Program-made: the position numbers and the translations under genes
Shown here: positions 31,818 through 40,196 of the stretch, one piece after another
Numbering within the stretch: position 1 is the first letter of the stretch
Layout of the letters: each line of letters starts with the position of its first letter
Source of the DNA: an archaeon
GTDB taxonomy: Archaea; Nanobdellota; Nanobdellia; Pacearchaeales; GW2011-AR1
NCBI GenBank assembly: GCA_018693315.1
Contig: JABHLR010000003.1
Location: 1-54,873, forward strand
Reading direction: 5' to 3'
DNA length: 54,873 nucleotides
The notes under the pieces: generated by a model
Database searches by the model: none
The model's input: only the letters and a program-made list of their open reading frames with translations
What the model was told of the DNA's origin: nothing

Positions 31818-32510
31818 ATGATGGTAGAAAAGATTGGGGAAGTTGGCATTGATCCGAGAAATGTTAAATATCCTTGTACAAATGAAAGTGTCCCTGCGGT
31901 TTTGGCTGGGATCGATCCTCATCGAGAAGATGTTGTTGTTTCTATTTGCGGGTCAGGAGATGTTCCTATTGCCCTGTCTCCATATGTGAAGAAGGTTTAT
32001 GCAGTTGATAATTCTCGGTGTCAGATAAATTACGCAAGAGAGCAGGCGACTCTATTGGCGGCGCAGGATGATTTATTTTTCCGTGATAGTTTGGTTGGCA
32101 ACCTTAACCCTTTTTGTTTGGGTGGGGTTCATGATATTGGAACATCTGATTTAATTAATAGGAAAGATTATTTTTCTTCAAGAATGAATGATTTTGGTGA
32201 TGCTTTGCATAAGATTGAATTTGTTGAGGCAGATATTTTAGATTTTTTAGGAGATTTTAATGGTGGTTTGCATAAAATTTATTTTTCAAATGCGATGGCT
32301 TTCGGGGGAGAAGGTATTTTAGAATCGTTTTCGCTTCCTGGATTAAACCCAGGGGGGTTGATATATTTATCAGGAAGTATAACTTATTATGATAGAAAGT
32401 ATCCTCATTTTGTGAAAGATTCTCGCTTGACAAGGAGGGCCCAGGAAGTACAGTGGGGAAAAGGTTGTCCTAGGTGGCATCCGAAAGTTTTTAAAAAAAA
32501 GGCGGCATAA
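31818..32510 (+). CDS. SAM-dependent methyltransferase/aminocarboxypropyltransferase-fold protein (DUF3419-like)
   Basis: 230 residues from ATG 31818 (31821 is equally possible), preceded by GGTGGGAG. A Rossmann-type SAM-binding start VVVSICGSGDVPIALSPYV is followed by VYAVDNSRCQINYAREQATLL, which resembles the D-x-N-x2-Q-x-N/L segment of BtaA/DUF3419 proteins. Those transfer the 3-amino-3-carboxypropyl group of SAM, for example to lipids. The later stretch KIYFSNAMAFGGEG and GGLIYLSGSITYYDRKYPHF is consistent with the same fold. It has no TM segment. The substrate cannot be assigned; membrane-lipid head-group modification is one possibility, RNA modification another. Confidence 0.7.
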   Translation: MMVEKIGEVGIDPRNVKYPCTNESVPAVLAGIDPHREDVVVSICGSGDVPIALSPYVKKVYAVDNSRCQINYAREQATLLAAQDDLFFRDSLVGNLNPFCLGGVHDIGTSDLINRKDYFSSRMNDFGDALHKIEFVEADILDFLGDFNGGLHKIYFSNAMAFGGEGILESFSLPGLNPGGLIYLSGSITYYDRKYPHFVKDSRLTRRAQEVQWGKGCPRWHPKVFKKKAA

Positions 32511-32548
32511 GTAATTCTGGCGTGAATAAACTTCCAGTACAATAATCC

Positions 32549-32555
32549 TTATAAA
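32549..32555 (+). promoter_or_regulatory. TATA box of rfcS
   Basis: TTATAAA centred 25 bases before ATG 32577. Confidence 0.55.
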
Positions 32556-32576
32556 GCGGGAGTGTTATTTTTTTTA

Positions 32577-33575
32577 ATGAGTGAGCATTTTAATTCGGAG
32601 GTGTGGACTGAGAAGTATCGGCCCAAAAAATTTGAGGATATGGTTGGGCAGGAGGAGATTATTAAGAGGGTTAAGTCTTTGACTAATTCGATGAATATTC
32701 CGCATTTGCTTTTTGCTGGTCCGGCTGGGACTGGGAAGTCGACTTTGGCTTTGATAATTGTTAAGCAACTTTTTGGTGAATCTTGGAGAGAGAATTATTT
32801 GGAGTTGAATGCGAGTGATGAGAGGGGAATTGATGTTGTTCGGCAGAAGGTTAAGGATTTTGCGAGGACGAAGGCCTTGGGAGATGTGCCATTTAAGGTT
32901 ATTTTCTTGGATGAGGCGGATGCTTTGACGAGGGAGGCGCAACAGGCTTTGAGGAGGACTATGGAGAATTATACTTCGACTTGCAGGTTTGTTATGAGTT
33001 GTAATTATTCATCTAAGATTTTGGATCCGATTCAGTCTAGGGCTGTTGTGTTTAGGTTTCAGTTGTTGGAGAAGAAGGATATTAAGAAGAGGATAGATTT
33101 GATTGCTGAGAGCGAGGGTTTGTCGATTAGTGCTGACGCGTTTGATGCTTTGTATGAGGCGTCTGAGGGCGATTGTAGGAGAGTTATTAATCTGTTGCAA
33201 GCAACTGCGTCGATTTCGCCGAACTTGACTCCAGACCTTGTTAATACGATTGTGTCGAAGGCTAAGCCGTCTGATATTAAGATTGTGTTGGATTATGCTT
33301 TGAGTGGGGACTTTGTGAATTCGAGGACGAAGTTGTTGGATATTATGTTGAAAGAGTCGATTTCTGGGCAGGATGTTATTAAGGCGATTCAGAAGGAGGT
33401 TTGGAATTTGCCGATTGATAATGCGTTGAAGGTTCGGTTGACTGAGAAGACTGGTGAGGCTGAGTTTAGGTTGGTTGAGGGAGCTGATGAGTTTATTCAG
33501 TTGGAGGCTTTGATTGCTGCGTTTATTATGGCGGGGCTTGGTGGTGACAAAGGGGATTTGAAGGGGGGTGAGTAA
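32577..33575 (+). CDS. rfcS: Replication factor C small subunit
   Basis: 332 residues from leaderless ATG 32577. RFC boxes are clear: WTEKYRPKKFEDMVGQ (box II), Walker A GPAGTGKST, LELNASDERGIDVVR, Walker B VIFLDEADALTREAQQALRR, the arginine-finger segment SCNYSSKILDPIQSR and the SRC-type sequence CRFVMSC. The C-terminal collar is complete (SEGDCRRVINLLQ, then a helical region). The clamp loader opens PCNA on primed DNA. A GTG 15 bases upstream is less likely. The large subunit follows after two bases, so they form an operon. Confidence 0.97.
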   Translation: MSEHFNSEVWTEKYRPKKFEDMVGQEEIIKRVKSLTNSMNIPHLLFAGPAGTGKSTLALIIVKQLFGESWRENYLELNASDERGIDVVRQKVKDFARTKALGDVPFKVIFLDEADALTREAQQALRRTMENYTSTCRFVMSCNYSSKILDPIQSRAVVFRFQLLEKKDIKKRIDLIAESEGLSISADAFDALYEASEGDCRRVINLLQATASISPNLTPDLVNTIVSKAKPSDIKIVLDYALSGDFVNSRTKLLDIMLKESISGQDVIKAIQKEVWNLPIDNALKVRLTEKTGEAEFRLVEGADEFIQLEALIAAFIMAGLGGDKGDLKGGE

Positions 33576-33577
33576 CG

Positions 33578-34780
33578 ATGATGAATATGGATAATGTGCC
33601 GTGGTGCGAGAAGTATCGGGCGCAGTGTTTTGAGGATGTGAAAGGTCAGGAATTGGCGGTTGATAAGGTTAAGGTTTTTTTGAAGATGTTTCCGAAGAAG
33701 AAGGCTGTGGCTTTGCATGGTCCGCCTGGAGTTGGAAAAACGAGTTTGGCTTATGCGATAGCGTCGGAGATGGATGCTGAGATTTTGGAGTTGAATGCCT
33801 CGGATTTGAGGAATAAGGCGAAGATTGGTGAGATTGTTGGGAATGCTAGTCGGCAGAAAAGTTTGTTTAAAAAGAATAAGATTATTTTGGTTGATGAGGT
33901 CGATGGGATTGCTTCGGTTAAGGATCGGGGTGGGCTTGGTGAGTTGCTTGGGCTTTTGGAGAAGTCGGCGTTTCCTGTGATTATTACTGCGAATGATATT
34001 TGGAATAAGAAATTTAGTATGTTGAGGAGGAAGGCTGAGTTGGTGCAGATGAAGGAGATTGATCATAAGGTTGTGTCTGCGATTTTGAATGATGTTTGCG
34101 AGAAGGAGAATGTCGTTGTTTCGAATGAGGTTTTGACTTCGATTGCGATTAAGGCACGGGGGGATATTCGTGCGGCTCTTAATGATTTGCAGGTTTTGTC
34201 GAAGATGGATTCGCCGGAGCTGGTTAGTGAGGTTGGGGATAGGAATAAGGAGCAGTCGATTTTTACTGCGTTGCAGCATGTGTTTCAGACTTCGAAGATT
34301 GATGAGGATATGTTGAGAGTTTATGATGAGGTGAATATGCCGATTGATGATGTGTTTTTGTGGATTGAGGAGAATATTCCGTTGGCGTATAAAGGCGAGG
34401 AGTTGTGTAAGGCTATTGAGGCTTTGAGTTTGGCTGATGTTTTTAGGGGGAGGATTAGGAGGCAGAGGCATTGGAGGTTTATGGTTTATGAGTATTTTTT
34501 GTTGGGGGCTGGCGTCGCCGGTGTGAAGGATTATGATAGGAGTGGGTGGGTTCAGTATAAGAAGCCTAGTCGGATTTTGAAGATATGGTTGCAGAATCAG
34601 AGGGCGGCGAAGAAGAAAACGATTTGCCAGAAGTACGCTAAGCATTGTCATATTTCTACGAAGACTGCGATGAAGGACTTTTTGTTGTTGAAGGTTATTT
34701 TGCAGAGGAATGAGATTAGGAATACTTTGAAGTTGTCAGATGATGAAGTTGCTTATTTGGATAAGCCTATTTCTAATTAG
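33578..34780 (+). CDS. rfcL: Replication factor C large subunit, short form
   Basis: 400 residues. Walker A GPPGVGKTSLAYAIA, Walker B ILVDEVDGIA, sensor ITANDIWNKKF and LARGDIRAALNDLQ (KARGDIRAALNDLQ) are archaeal RFC-L motifs. The C-terminal collar continues to QRHWRFMVYEYFLLGAGVAG and a final helical region ending YLDKPISN. Typical archaeal RFC-L is about 480-500 residues and ends in a basic region with a PIP-box (QxxLxxFF); none is seen here. Contacts with PCNA must then be made by the small subunits alone. The gene is translationally downstream of rfcS, with GGGGGGTGAG before the ATG. Confidence 0.95.
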   Translation: MMNMDNVPWCEKYRAQCFEDVKGQELAVDKVKVFLKMFPKKKAVALHGPPGVGKTSLAYAIASEMDAEILELNASDLRNKAKIGEIVGNASRQKSLFKKNKIILVDEVDGIASVKDRGGLGELLGLLEKSAFPVIITANDIWNKKFSMLRRKAELVQMKEIDHKVVSAILNDVCEKENVVVSNEVLTSIAIKARGDIRAALNDLQVLSKMDSPELVSEVGDRNKEQSIFTALQHVFQTSKIDEDMLRVYDEVNMPIDDVFLWIEENIPLAYKGEELCKAIEALSLADVFRGRIRRQRHWRFMVYEYFLLGAGVAGVKDYDRSGWVQYKKPSRILKIWLQNQRAAKKKTICQKYAKHCHISTKTAMKDFLLLKVILQRNEIRNTLKLSDDEVAYLDKPISN

Positions 34781-34800
34781 TTAGTTCTAAAAATAAAAAA

Positions 34801-35808
34801 TTATACTCCGCAACCTGCTGCTGCGTTGTTTGCTGAAGTTGAAGTTGACCATCCGAATCCTGGTGTTGGTTGTCCTGCTTCGAATTGTGTGTTACATTCT
34901 TCTGGAGCTGTCTCGAATGCTGCACAGATTGCGTTTAGTAGAGATACTGAATCTCGTCCTGCCTGTGCTTGTGCTCCATTGATGATTAGTGTTGGGGATC
35001 CGCCTACTTGGTATTTCTCATTGTCGGCTTTGTGAATATCGAACTTAGGGAATCTTCCGCTTAACCATGATGATTGGTCGTTTAGGTTTGCTATTACATT
35101 AAATTCTTCATCTGCTGCAGTTGTACATGTTTCTAGTTTTGCAGTATCAATTCCTGTTGATGTCAGGCATCCAGCTCCGTCGCCAGCTTCTAGGAAGCAA
35201 GTTAGGTAGTTGTTGAATTTTGCGTTTTGTTCTTCTTGGATACAGTATTGGTTTAGCTGTTCTTCTACTTCGCCTTGTGTTGGGTGCATAGCGTAGTAAA
35301 CGAATTTAAGCTCGAAGTCGATTTTATCTCCTAGTGTTTCTACAACTGGCAGAAGTCCTTTTTCTATTTGGGTTCCGTAAGGGCAGTGGGACATAACAAA
35401 TGCTTCGACAACTGGTTTATCGTTTTTAGGAATGTTAGTAGGTGTAGGTGTTGAGGGTGTGCTTGGTGCGGAAGGTGCTGCGTCTAGTGAAACTAGTTGT
35501 TGTGTGAATGACTTTCCATCCTTTGTTACATATAATGGAACTTCTTGTCCTTCGATTGATAGAACTACTTCGTAGAATGGGCCTTCTTCTGTTGTTGAGA
35601 TTAGTTCGGCTTCAGCTCCTTGTGCGTTTGCGAATGATAGTAGATTTTGTCCTGCTTCTTGTGCACTAACTGTTTGTCCGCTTGACCCTCCGGATGCTAG
35701 TAGTGCGATTAATAATAGTGCTAGAACTACAGTCGAGATTGCCCAATAATTTTTAGATAAAGTTTTCATTACTTTCTTGTAATCTGTGTCCTTTTTTTTG
35801 TCTGTCAT
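34801..35808 (-). CDS. DsbA/thioredoxin-fold extracytoplasmic protein with CPYG site
   Basis: 335 residues. One N-terminal TM (YWAISTVVLALLLIALLAS) is followed by a small domain of ~80 residues, then a Pro/Thr/Ser linker and a thioredoxin-fold domain. The active site SHCPYGTQIEKGLLPVVETL has C-P-Y-G, i.e. a single cysteine in place of CxxC. Further downstream, LNQYCIQEEQ, TCFLEAGDGAGCL and CTTAADEEF supply several conserved cysteines, and GGSPTLIING provides the cis-Pro of the fold. It probably acts in disulphide exchange on extracellular Cys-rich proteins such as those at 11655 and 27610. A leaderless start is supported by TTTATAAA at 35830-35837. Confidence 0.85.
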   Translation of the reverse strand: MTDKKKDTDYKKVMKTLSKNYWAISTVVLALLLIALLASGGSSGQTVSAQEAGQNLLSFANAQGAEAELISTTEEGPFYEVVLSIEGQEVPLYVTKDGKSFTQQLVSLDAAPSAPSTPSTPTPTNIPKNDKPVVEAFVMSHCPYGTQIEKGLLPVVETLGDKIDFELKFVYYAMHPTQGEVEEQLNQYCIQEEQNAKFNNYLTCFLEAGDGAGCLTSTGIDTAKLETCTTAADEEFNVIANLNDQSSWLSGRFPKFDIHKADNEKYQVGGSPTLIINGAQAQAGRDSVSLLNAICAAFETAPEECNTQFEAGQPTPGFGWSTSTSANNAAAGCGV

Positions 35809-35829
35809 GTTTTATTGAGAATGTTTTTG

Positions 35830-35837
35830 TTTATAAA
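35830..35837 (-). promoter_or_regulatory. TATA box of the DsbA-like gene
   Basis: TTTATAAA (its own near-palindrome) centred 25.5 bases from the start codon on the minus strand. Confidence 0.55.
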
Positions 35838-35885
35838 TCTTTTGTGGAAACTAGTTACTCCTGGGCATCGGTGTTAACCTTCGAA

Positions 35886-35893
35886 TTTAAAAA
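35886..35893 (+). promoter_or_regulatory. TATA box of the PP-loop gene
   Basis: TTTAAAAA centred 25.5 bases before ATG 35915, divergent from the DsbA-like promoter. Confidence 0.5.
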
Positions 35894-35914
35894 CTGATTT
35901 TACATTCTTGTATT

Positions 35915-36727
35915 ATGATTATCGAGAAGAAAGTTGCGGAGACGATTGCGAAATATAAGTTGTTGAAGAAAACGGATAAGGTAGTTGTGGCTTTGTCGGG
36001 TGGGAAGGATTCGACTTCTGTCTTATATATATTGAAGAAATTGGGTTATGATGTTGAGGGGTTGATGATTGATTTGTATTTGGGGCAGTGGTCTGAGACG
36101 CATAAGGAAAATATGTTGAGAATTTGTTCTGAGATGAGTGTGCCGTTGACGATTGTTGATTTGAAGGAGGAGTTGGGGCAAGGAATTTGTTTTATTAAGG
36201 CTGTTTTGAAGAAGCAGAAGAATTTGACGGGATGTACGGTTTGTGGGATTATTAAGCGGTGGATTTTGAATAAGTGGGCGAAGAAGCTTGGTGCTGATAA
36301 AATTGTGACTGGGCATAATTTGGATGATGAGGCGCAGAATGTTTTGATGAATTTTTTGAAGGGAAATGTTTTACTTGGAGTTAATTCTTCGCCAGCGACG
36401 GGCGGGAAAGAAGTTAAGGGATTTGCGCAGAGAGTTAAGCCTTTGTTTTTTTGTGCAGAGAATGATATTCGTGCTTATGCGAAGAAGATGAAGTTTGATA
36501 TTTTGTATGATAAGTGTCCGTGTTCGTTTGAGACTTATCGGGCTGATACTCGGGATTGGTTAGATAATATAAGTGATGGGGAGAAGTTGGCGATTGTTGA
36601 GAATTTTCAGAAGTTGGTTCCTGGGTTGCGGCGTGAGAATGTTAGAGAGATGAAGGTTTGTGGGAAGTGTGGGGAGCCTGCTAGTAGTGAGCTTTGTAAT
36701 GCGTGTAAGATTTTTGCTTGTTTGTGA
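35915..36727 (+). CDS. PP-loop tRNA 2-thiolation enzyme of the TtuA/Ncs6 family
   Basis: 270 residues. PP-loop motif VALSGGKDST (residues about 26-35) binds ATP. The catalytic region TGCTVCGIIKRWILNKWAKK contains the CxxC that holds the Fe-S or catalytic cysteines, followed by VTGHNLDDEAQNVLMNFLKG, and CPCSFETYRADTR provides the third Cys. The C-terminal zinc ribbon CGKCGEPASSELCNACKIF is present, but the N-terminal zinc finger of canonical TtuA (CKKCG...) is missing: the protein starts where that helix would resume (EKKVAETIAKYKLL). The enzyme should sulphurate tRNA uridine or cytidine; which site is not decidable. No ubiquitin-like sulphur carrier is nearby. Confidence 0.9.
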   Translation: MIIEKKVAETIAKYKLLKKTDKVVVALSGGKDSTSVLYILKKLGYDVEGLMIDLYLGQWSETHKENMLRICSEMSVPLTIVDLKEELGQGICFIKAVLKKQKNLTGCTVCGIIKRWILNKWAKKLGADKIVTGHNLDDEAQNVLMNFLKGNVLLGVNSSPATGGKEVKGFAQRVKPLFFCAENDIRAYAKKMKFDILYDKCPCSFETYRADTRDWLDNISDGEKLAIVENFQKLVPGLRRENVREMKVCGKCGEPASSELCNACKIFACL

Positions 36728-36872
36728 TTTTGCTTGTTTTTTTGAGTTCGACGGTGATTTTTTTGTTTGTGTGTTTTGGTATTTAAGGTTGCGTGACCAT
36801 TCAAAAAAAGTAACTGTCAGTTTTGTAAAGTTAACTATTGTGAACGAAATAATGCTTTTTATTACAATAATC

Positions 36873-36880
36873 TTTAAATA
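36873..36880 (+). promoter_or_regulatory. TATA box of nrdR-nrdJ
   Basis: TTTAAATA centred at 36876.5 predicts transcription start near 36902, giving a ~70-base leader before ATG 36974. The leader contains the two NrdR-box-like palindromes. Confidence 0.5.
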
Positions 36881-36906
36881 CTCTTTTGGTTAATGTTTTC
36901 TTACAA

Positions 36907-36954
36907 CTACAAGTAATTGTAGCAAAAAGGGGTGCAAGATACAATATCTTGTGT
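36907..36954 (+). promoter_or_regulatory. Paired NrdR-box-like palindromes
   Basis: Site 1 (36907-36922) is CTACAAGTAATTGTAG, a perfect 6+4+6 palindrome. Site 2 (36939-36954) is ATACAATATCTTGTGT, matching the bacterial NrdR consensus acaCwAtATaTwGtgt at 14 of 16 positions. Both hold TACAA-N4-TTGT, and the starts are 32 bases apart, the spacing of tandem NrdR boxes. They lie just after the predicted transcription start. Confidence 0.7.
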
Positions 36955-36973
36955 TCATTGCAAAATAACAAAA

Positions 36974-37414
36974 ATGAAATGTCCATATTGTACGGCGGTT
37001 GAGACGAAGGTTACTGACAAAAGAGACAGTGGGGCTCTAACCCGTAGGCGGCGTGAGTGTTTAAAGTGCAACAAGAGGTTTACAACTTATGAGAGGGTTG
37101 AGTTTGATTTGGCTATTATTAAGAAAAATGGTAGGCGAGAACAATTCGATCGTGACAAGCTGAGATATGGTATTGAAAAGGCTTTTGAGAAGTTGGATGT
37201 TAGTTCCAATAATCTTGATGCTATAGTTGATGATATTGTTGCAAAAGTTAGGAGGGTTGCAAAAGATAAAGATATTTTGAGCTCTCAGGTTGGGGATATT
37301 GTGATGAACAAATTGAAGAAAGTTGACAAGGTTGCATATATCCGATTTGCTGCGGTTTATCGGGAGTTCGCGGATATTGAAGAATTTAATGAGGAGATAA
37401 AAAAATTAAAATGA
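36974..37414 (+). CDS. nrdR: Transcriptional repressor NrdR
   Basis: 146 residues from ATG 36974, the usual NrdR start (MKCPYC). A zinc ribbon with two CxxC pairs (CPYC and CLKC), a Thr-Arg-rich loop GALTRRRRECLKCNKRFTTYERV and an ATP-cone domain (VEFDLAIIKKNGRREQFDRD...KLKKVDKVAYIRFAAVYREF) match the family over the full length. NrdR senses dATP/ATP and represses ribonucleotide reductase genes. It is mainly bacterial and occurs in only some archaea. The ATGA overlap with nrdJ shows that they are co-translated, so it controls its own operon. An upstream in-frame ATG at 36932 is not supported because it precedes the conserved start. Confidence 0.95.
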   Translation: MKCPYCTAVETKVTDKRDSGALTRRRRECLKCNKRFTTYERVEFDLAIIKKNGRREQFDRDKLRYGIEKAFEKLDVSSNNLDAIVDDIVAKVRRVAKDKDILSSQVGDIVMNKLKKVDKVAYIRFAAVYREFADIEEFNEEIKKLK

Positions 37415-40176
37415 GTCCAGAAAATACTAGTAATGTTGAGATAGAAAGATTTTTTACGAAAGATATACCTGGTGAGGTTTTCGATTCTATAGACTGGGAG
37501 AAGTCTGATATTGGAATATCTGATGATACTGGAAAAATTTTGTTTACACAGAAGGATGCTGAGTTTCCTTCTTTTTGGAGTCCGTTGGCGAGGAAGATAA
37601 CTTGTTCTAAGTATTTTTTTGGAGAGCAAAATTCTGAAGAAAGAGAGGGTGGACTTAAGGAGCTTGTTTGGAGAGTTACCTCGACGATGAAAGACTGGGC
37701 AGCGAAATATAATTATTTTAAATCTTCTGATGATCTTGAAAATTTTGAGAGAGAGTTGTCGTTTATTAATGTGAATCAGTTGATGGCGTTTAATTCTCCG
37801 GTGTGGTTTAATGTTGGAACTCATAAAGTGGAGAAGATTGATAACTTTAAATCTGGCGGGCAGAAGGATGCTTATGTTTTTGAAAATGGCGAGGTTGTTA
37901 AGATACCTATTGGGAAAGAATCTATGTATCCGCAAACTTCTGCGTGTTTTATTCAGAGTGTGGATGATACTATGGAAAGCATAATGGATCTTGCGAAAAA
38001 AGAAGCGCTTTTGTTTAAGCATGGATCTGGATCTGGAAGTAATATTTCGAGCTTGAGATCTTCTCGGGAAAAATTATCTGGGGGTGGATCTCCTTCTGGT
38101 CCGTTAGCTTATTGGGCGTTTTGGGATAAGGTCGCTGGAATTGTTAAGTCTGGTGGAAAAACGAGGCGTGCAGCGAAAATGGACATACTTAATATTAGTC
38201 ATCCGGATATTTTGGAATTTATAAATTCTAAGAGAAGAGAGGAGGAGAAGATGCATATGTTGATAGATAATGGAGTGGATTGGATGGAAGCTACTGAGAC
38301 TGTTTCTTATCAAAATACTAATATTTCGGTGAGGCTTAGTGATGATTTTATGGAGTCTGTTTTGAATAATAGAGATTGGAAAACTGTTCCGATACACAAT
38401 AAAGATATGGCTGACGAGATGCCAGTATATCCTGCGAAAATGCTTCTTGGTGAAATTTCTAATGGGACTCATTTTTGTGGAGATCCTGGGGTGCAGTTTG
38501 ATGACGCTGTGAATAAATGGCATACGTGTCCTAATTCCGGGAAGATTAATGCGTCTAATCCTTGTAGCGAATATATGTTTGTGGATAATTCTTCTTGTAA
38601 TTTGGCGTCGCTTAATTTGATGAAGTTTTTGAAGGAGGATGGTTCTTTTGATGTTGATTCGTTTTCGAATGTTGTAAGGATTACGGCGATAGCTCAGGAT
38701 TTGTTGATCGATAATTCTTCTTATCCGACTAAGGAGATTGCGGAAAATTCTCATAAATTTAGGCCGCTTGGTATGGGTTATGCTAATCTTGGTTCTTTGC
38801 TGATGTCCTTGGGGCTTCCTTATGATTCCGACGAGGGTCGTGCTGTTGCGGCTGTTATAACTGCGGCGTTGACAGGTAGGGCGTATGAAACTTCGACTGA
38901 ACTTGCGGAGTCGATTGGAACGTTTGAGGAGTTTTCAAAAAATAAGCAGCCCATGCTTAATGTTATAAAAATGCATAAGGATGCTTTGTTAGATATAGAT
39001 AAGGATAAGTTGCCTGAGGGATTTTTGGGTTTGCTTAAATATGCCGAGGGTGTTTGGCGTAGCGTTTTGGAGAGAGGAGAAAAATATGGTTTTAGAAATG
39101 CTCAGGCTACAGTTCTTGCGCCTACTGGAACTATCGGGTTTATGATGGATTGTGACACTAAGGGTATTGAGCCAGAGATTGGGCTTGTCCAGGTTAAGTT
39201 GCTTTCTGACGGTGGGATACTTAAGCTTGTGAATGGTACTGTGAAAAATGCTCTTGGCAAGTTGGGATATTCTTCTGACGATGTTGATAAAATTTTGGAG
39301 CATATTGAAAAAGAAGAAACTATTGAGGGTAGTATAATTAAGGATGAACATTTGCCTATTTTTGATTGTGCTAATAAACCAAAAAATGGGGCGAGGACTG
39401 TTAGTTGTGATGGGCATTTGAAAATGATGTCAGCTACTCAGCCTTTTTTGTCTGGTGCGATATCTAAAACTGTTAACCTTTCTGAGGATGCTACTGTCGA
39501 GGAGATTGAAAATGTTTATATGGATGCTTGGAGATTGGGCTTGAAAGCTGTTGCCCTGTATAGAGATGGTAGTAAAAGATTCCAGCCGCTTAGTTTTTCT
39601 AAGAAAGATAAGGATGGTGCTCAGGATTTTGAGAAGGGTGTGCCGAGGAGAACAAAACTTCCTAACACTAGAACTTCAATAACTCATAAGTTTAATATTG
39701 GAGGACACGAGGGTTATCTTACTTTTGGGTTGTACCCCGATGGTAAACCTGGAGAACTTTTTATAACAATGAATAAAGAGGGTAGCACTATTGGTGGTTT
39801 GATGGATACGGTTGGTACGTTGGTTTCTATTTCTCTTCAGTATGGAGTTCCTATTGAAGATGTGCTTAAGAAATTTAAGCATCAAAAATTTGAACCTAAA
39901 GGGATTATGTTTTCTGGTCATAGAAATATTAAGACTGCCGAATCTATAGTGGATTATATTGGGCAATTTATGGAGAAGGTGTTTGTTCGTGGGGAGACTG
40001 ATTTGGAGTTTAATGTTGACCTTTCTAGTGTGGAGAAGTCTGAAGAGGAAGAAGAGCTGGCTGGAGAGCCTGGTGGTTTTTGTACGACGTGCGGGACTCA
40101 GATGATTAAGAGAGGCCATTGTACTGAGGAGTGTCCTAGTTGTCACAATCAGACACAAAATGGATGTGGCGCTTAA
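37411..40176 (+). CDS. nrdJ: Adenosylcobalamin-dependent ribonucleotide reductase (class II)
   Basis: 921 residues. The catalytic core includes TSACFIQSVDDTMESI, GSGSGSNISSLRSSREKLSG, the active-site loop NPCSEYMFVDNSSCNLASLN (N-x-C-x-E, and the partner Cys in SSCN) and LAPTGTIGFMMDCDTKGIEPEI. The C-terminal redox tail carries CTTCGTQMIKRGHC and CPSCHNQTQNGCGA, a Cys-rich zinc-ribbon type. It reduces ribonucleotides using a B12 radical and needs no oxygen. A separate ATP cone at the N-terminus is not obvious; the first ~70 residues may be a reduced one. No B12 biosynthesis genes are in this window. It overlaps nrdR and is followed by a small Cys-rich gene. Confidence 0.95.
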   Translation: MSPENTSNVEIERFFTKDIPGEVFDSIDWEKSDIGISDDTGKILFTQKDAEFPSFWSPLARKITCSKYFFGEQNSEEREGGLKELVWRVTSTMKDWAAKYNYFKSSDDLENFERELSFINVNQLMAFNSPVWFNVGTHKVEKIDNFKSGGQKDAYVFENGEVVKIPIGKESMYPQTSACFIQSVDDTMESIMDLAKKEALLFKHGSGSGSNISSLRSSREKLSGGGSPSGPLAYWAFWDKVAGIVKSGGKTRRAAKMDILNISHPDILEFINSKRREEEKMHMLIDNGVDWMEATETVSYQNTNISVRLSDDFMESVLNNRDWKTVPIHNKDMADEMPVYPAKMLLGEISNGTHFCGDPGVQFDDAVNKWHTCPNSGKINASNPCSEYMFVDNSSCNLASLNLMKFLKEDGSFDVDSFSNVVRITAIAQDLLIDNSSYPTKEIAENSHKFRPLGMGYANLGSLLMSLGLPYDSDEGRAVAAVITAALTGRAYETSTELAESIGTFEEFSKNKQPMLNVIKMHKDALLDIDKDKLPEGFLGLLKYAEGVWRSVLERGEKYGFRNAQATVLAPTGTIGFMMDCDTKGIEPEIGLVQVKLLSDGGILKLVNGTVKNALGKLGYSSDDVDKILEHIEKEETIEGSIIKDEHLPIFDCANKPKNGARTVSCDGHLKMMSATQPFLSGAISKTVNLSEDATVEEIENVYMDAWRLGLKAVALYRDGSKRFQPLSFSKKDKDGAQDFEKGVPRRTKLPNTRTSITHKFNIGGHEGYLTFGLYPDGKPGELFITMNKEGSTIGGLMDTVGTLVSISLQYGVPIEDVLKKFKHQKFEPKGIMFSGHRNIKTAESIVDYIGQFMEKVFVRGETDLEFNVDLSSVEKSEEEEELAGEPGGFCTTCGTQMIKRGHCTEECPSCHNQTQNGCGA

Positions 40177-40196
40177 TATTAGGAGCTATGTAAATA

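Noticed and set aside
36728-36872. Cobalamin riboswitch upstream of nrdR-nrdJ
   Set aside because: There is no B12-box-like sequence or long conserved pairing; the region is AT-rich with short repeats only.
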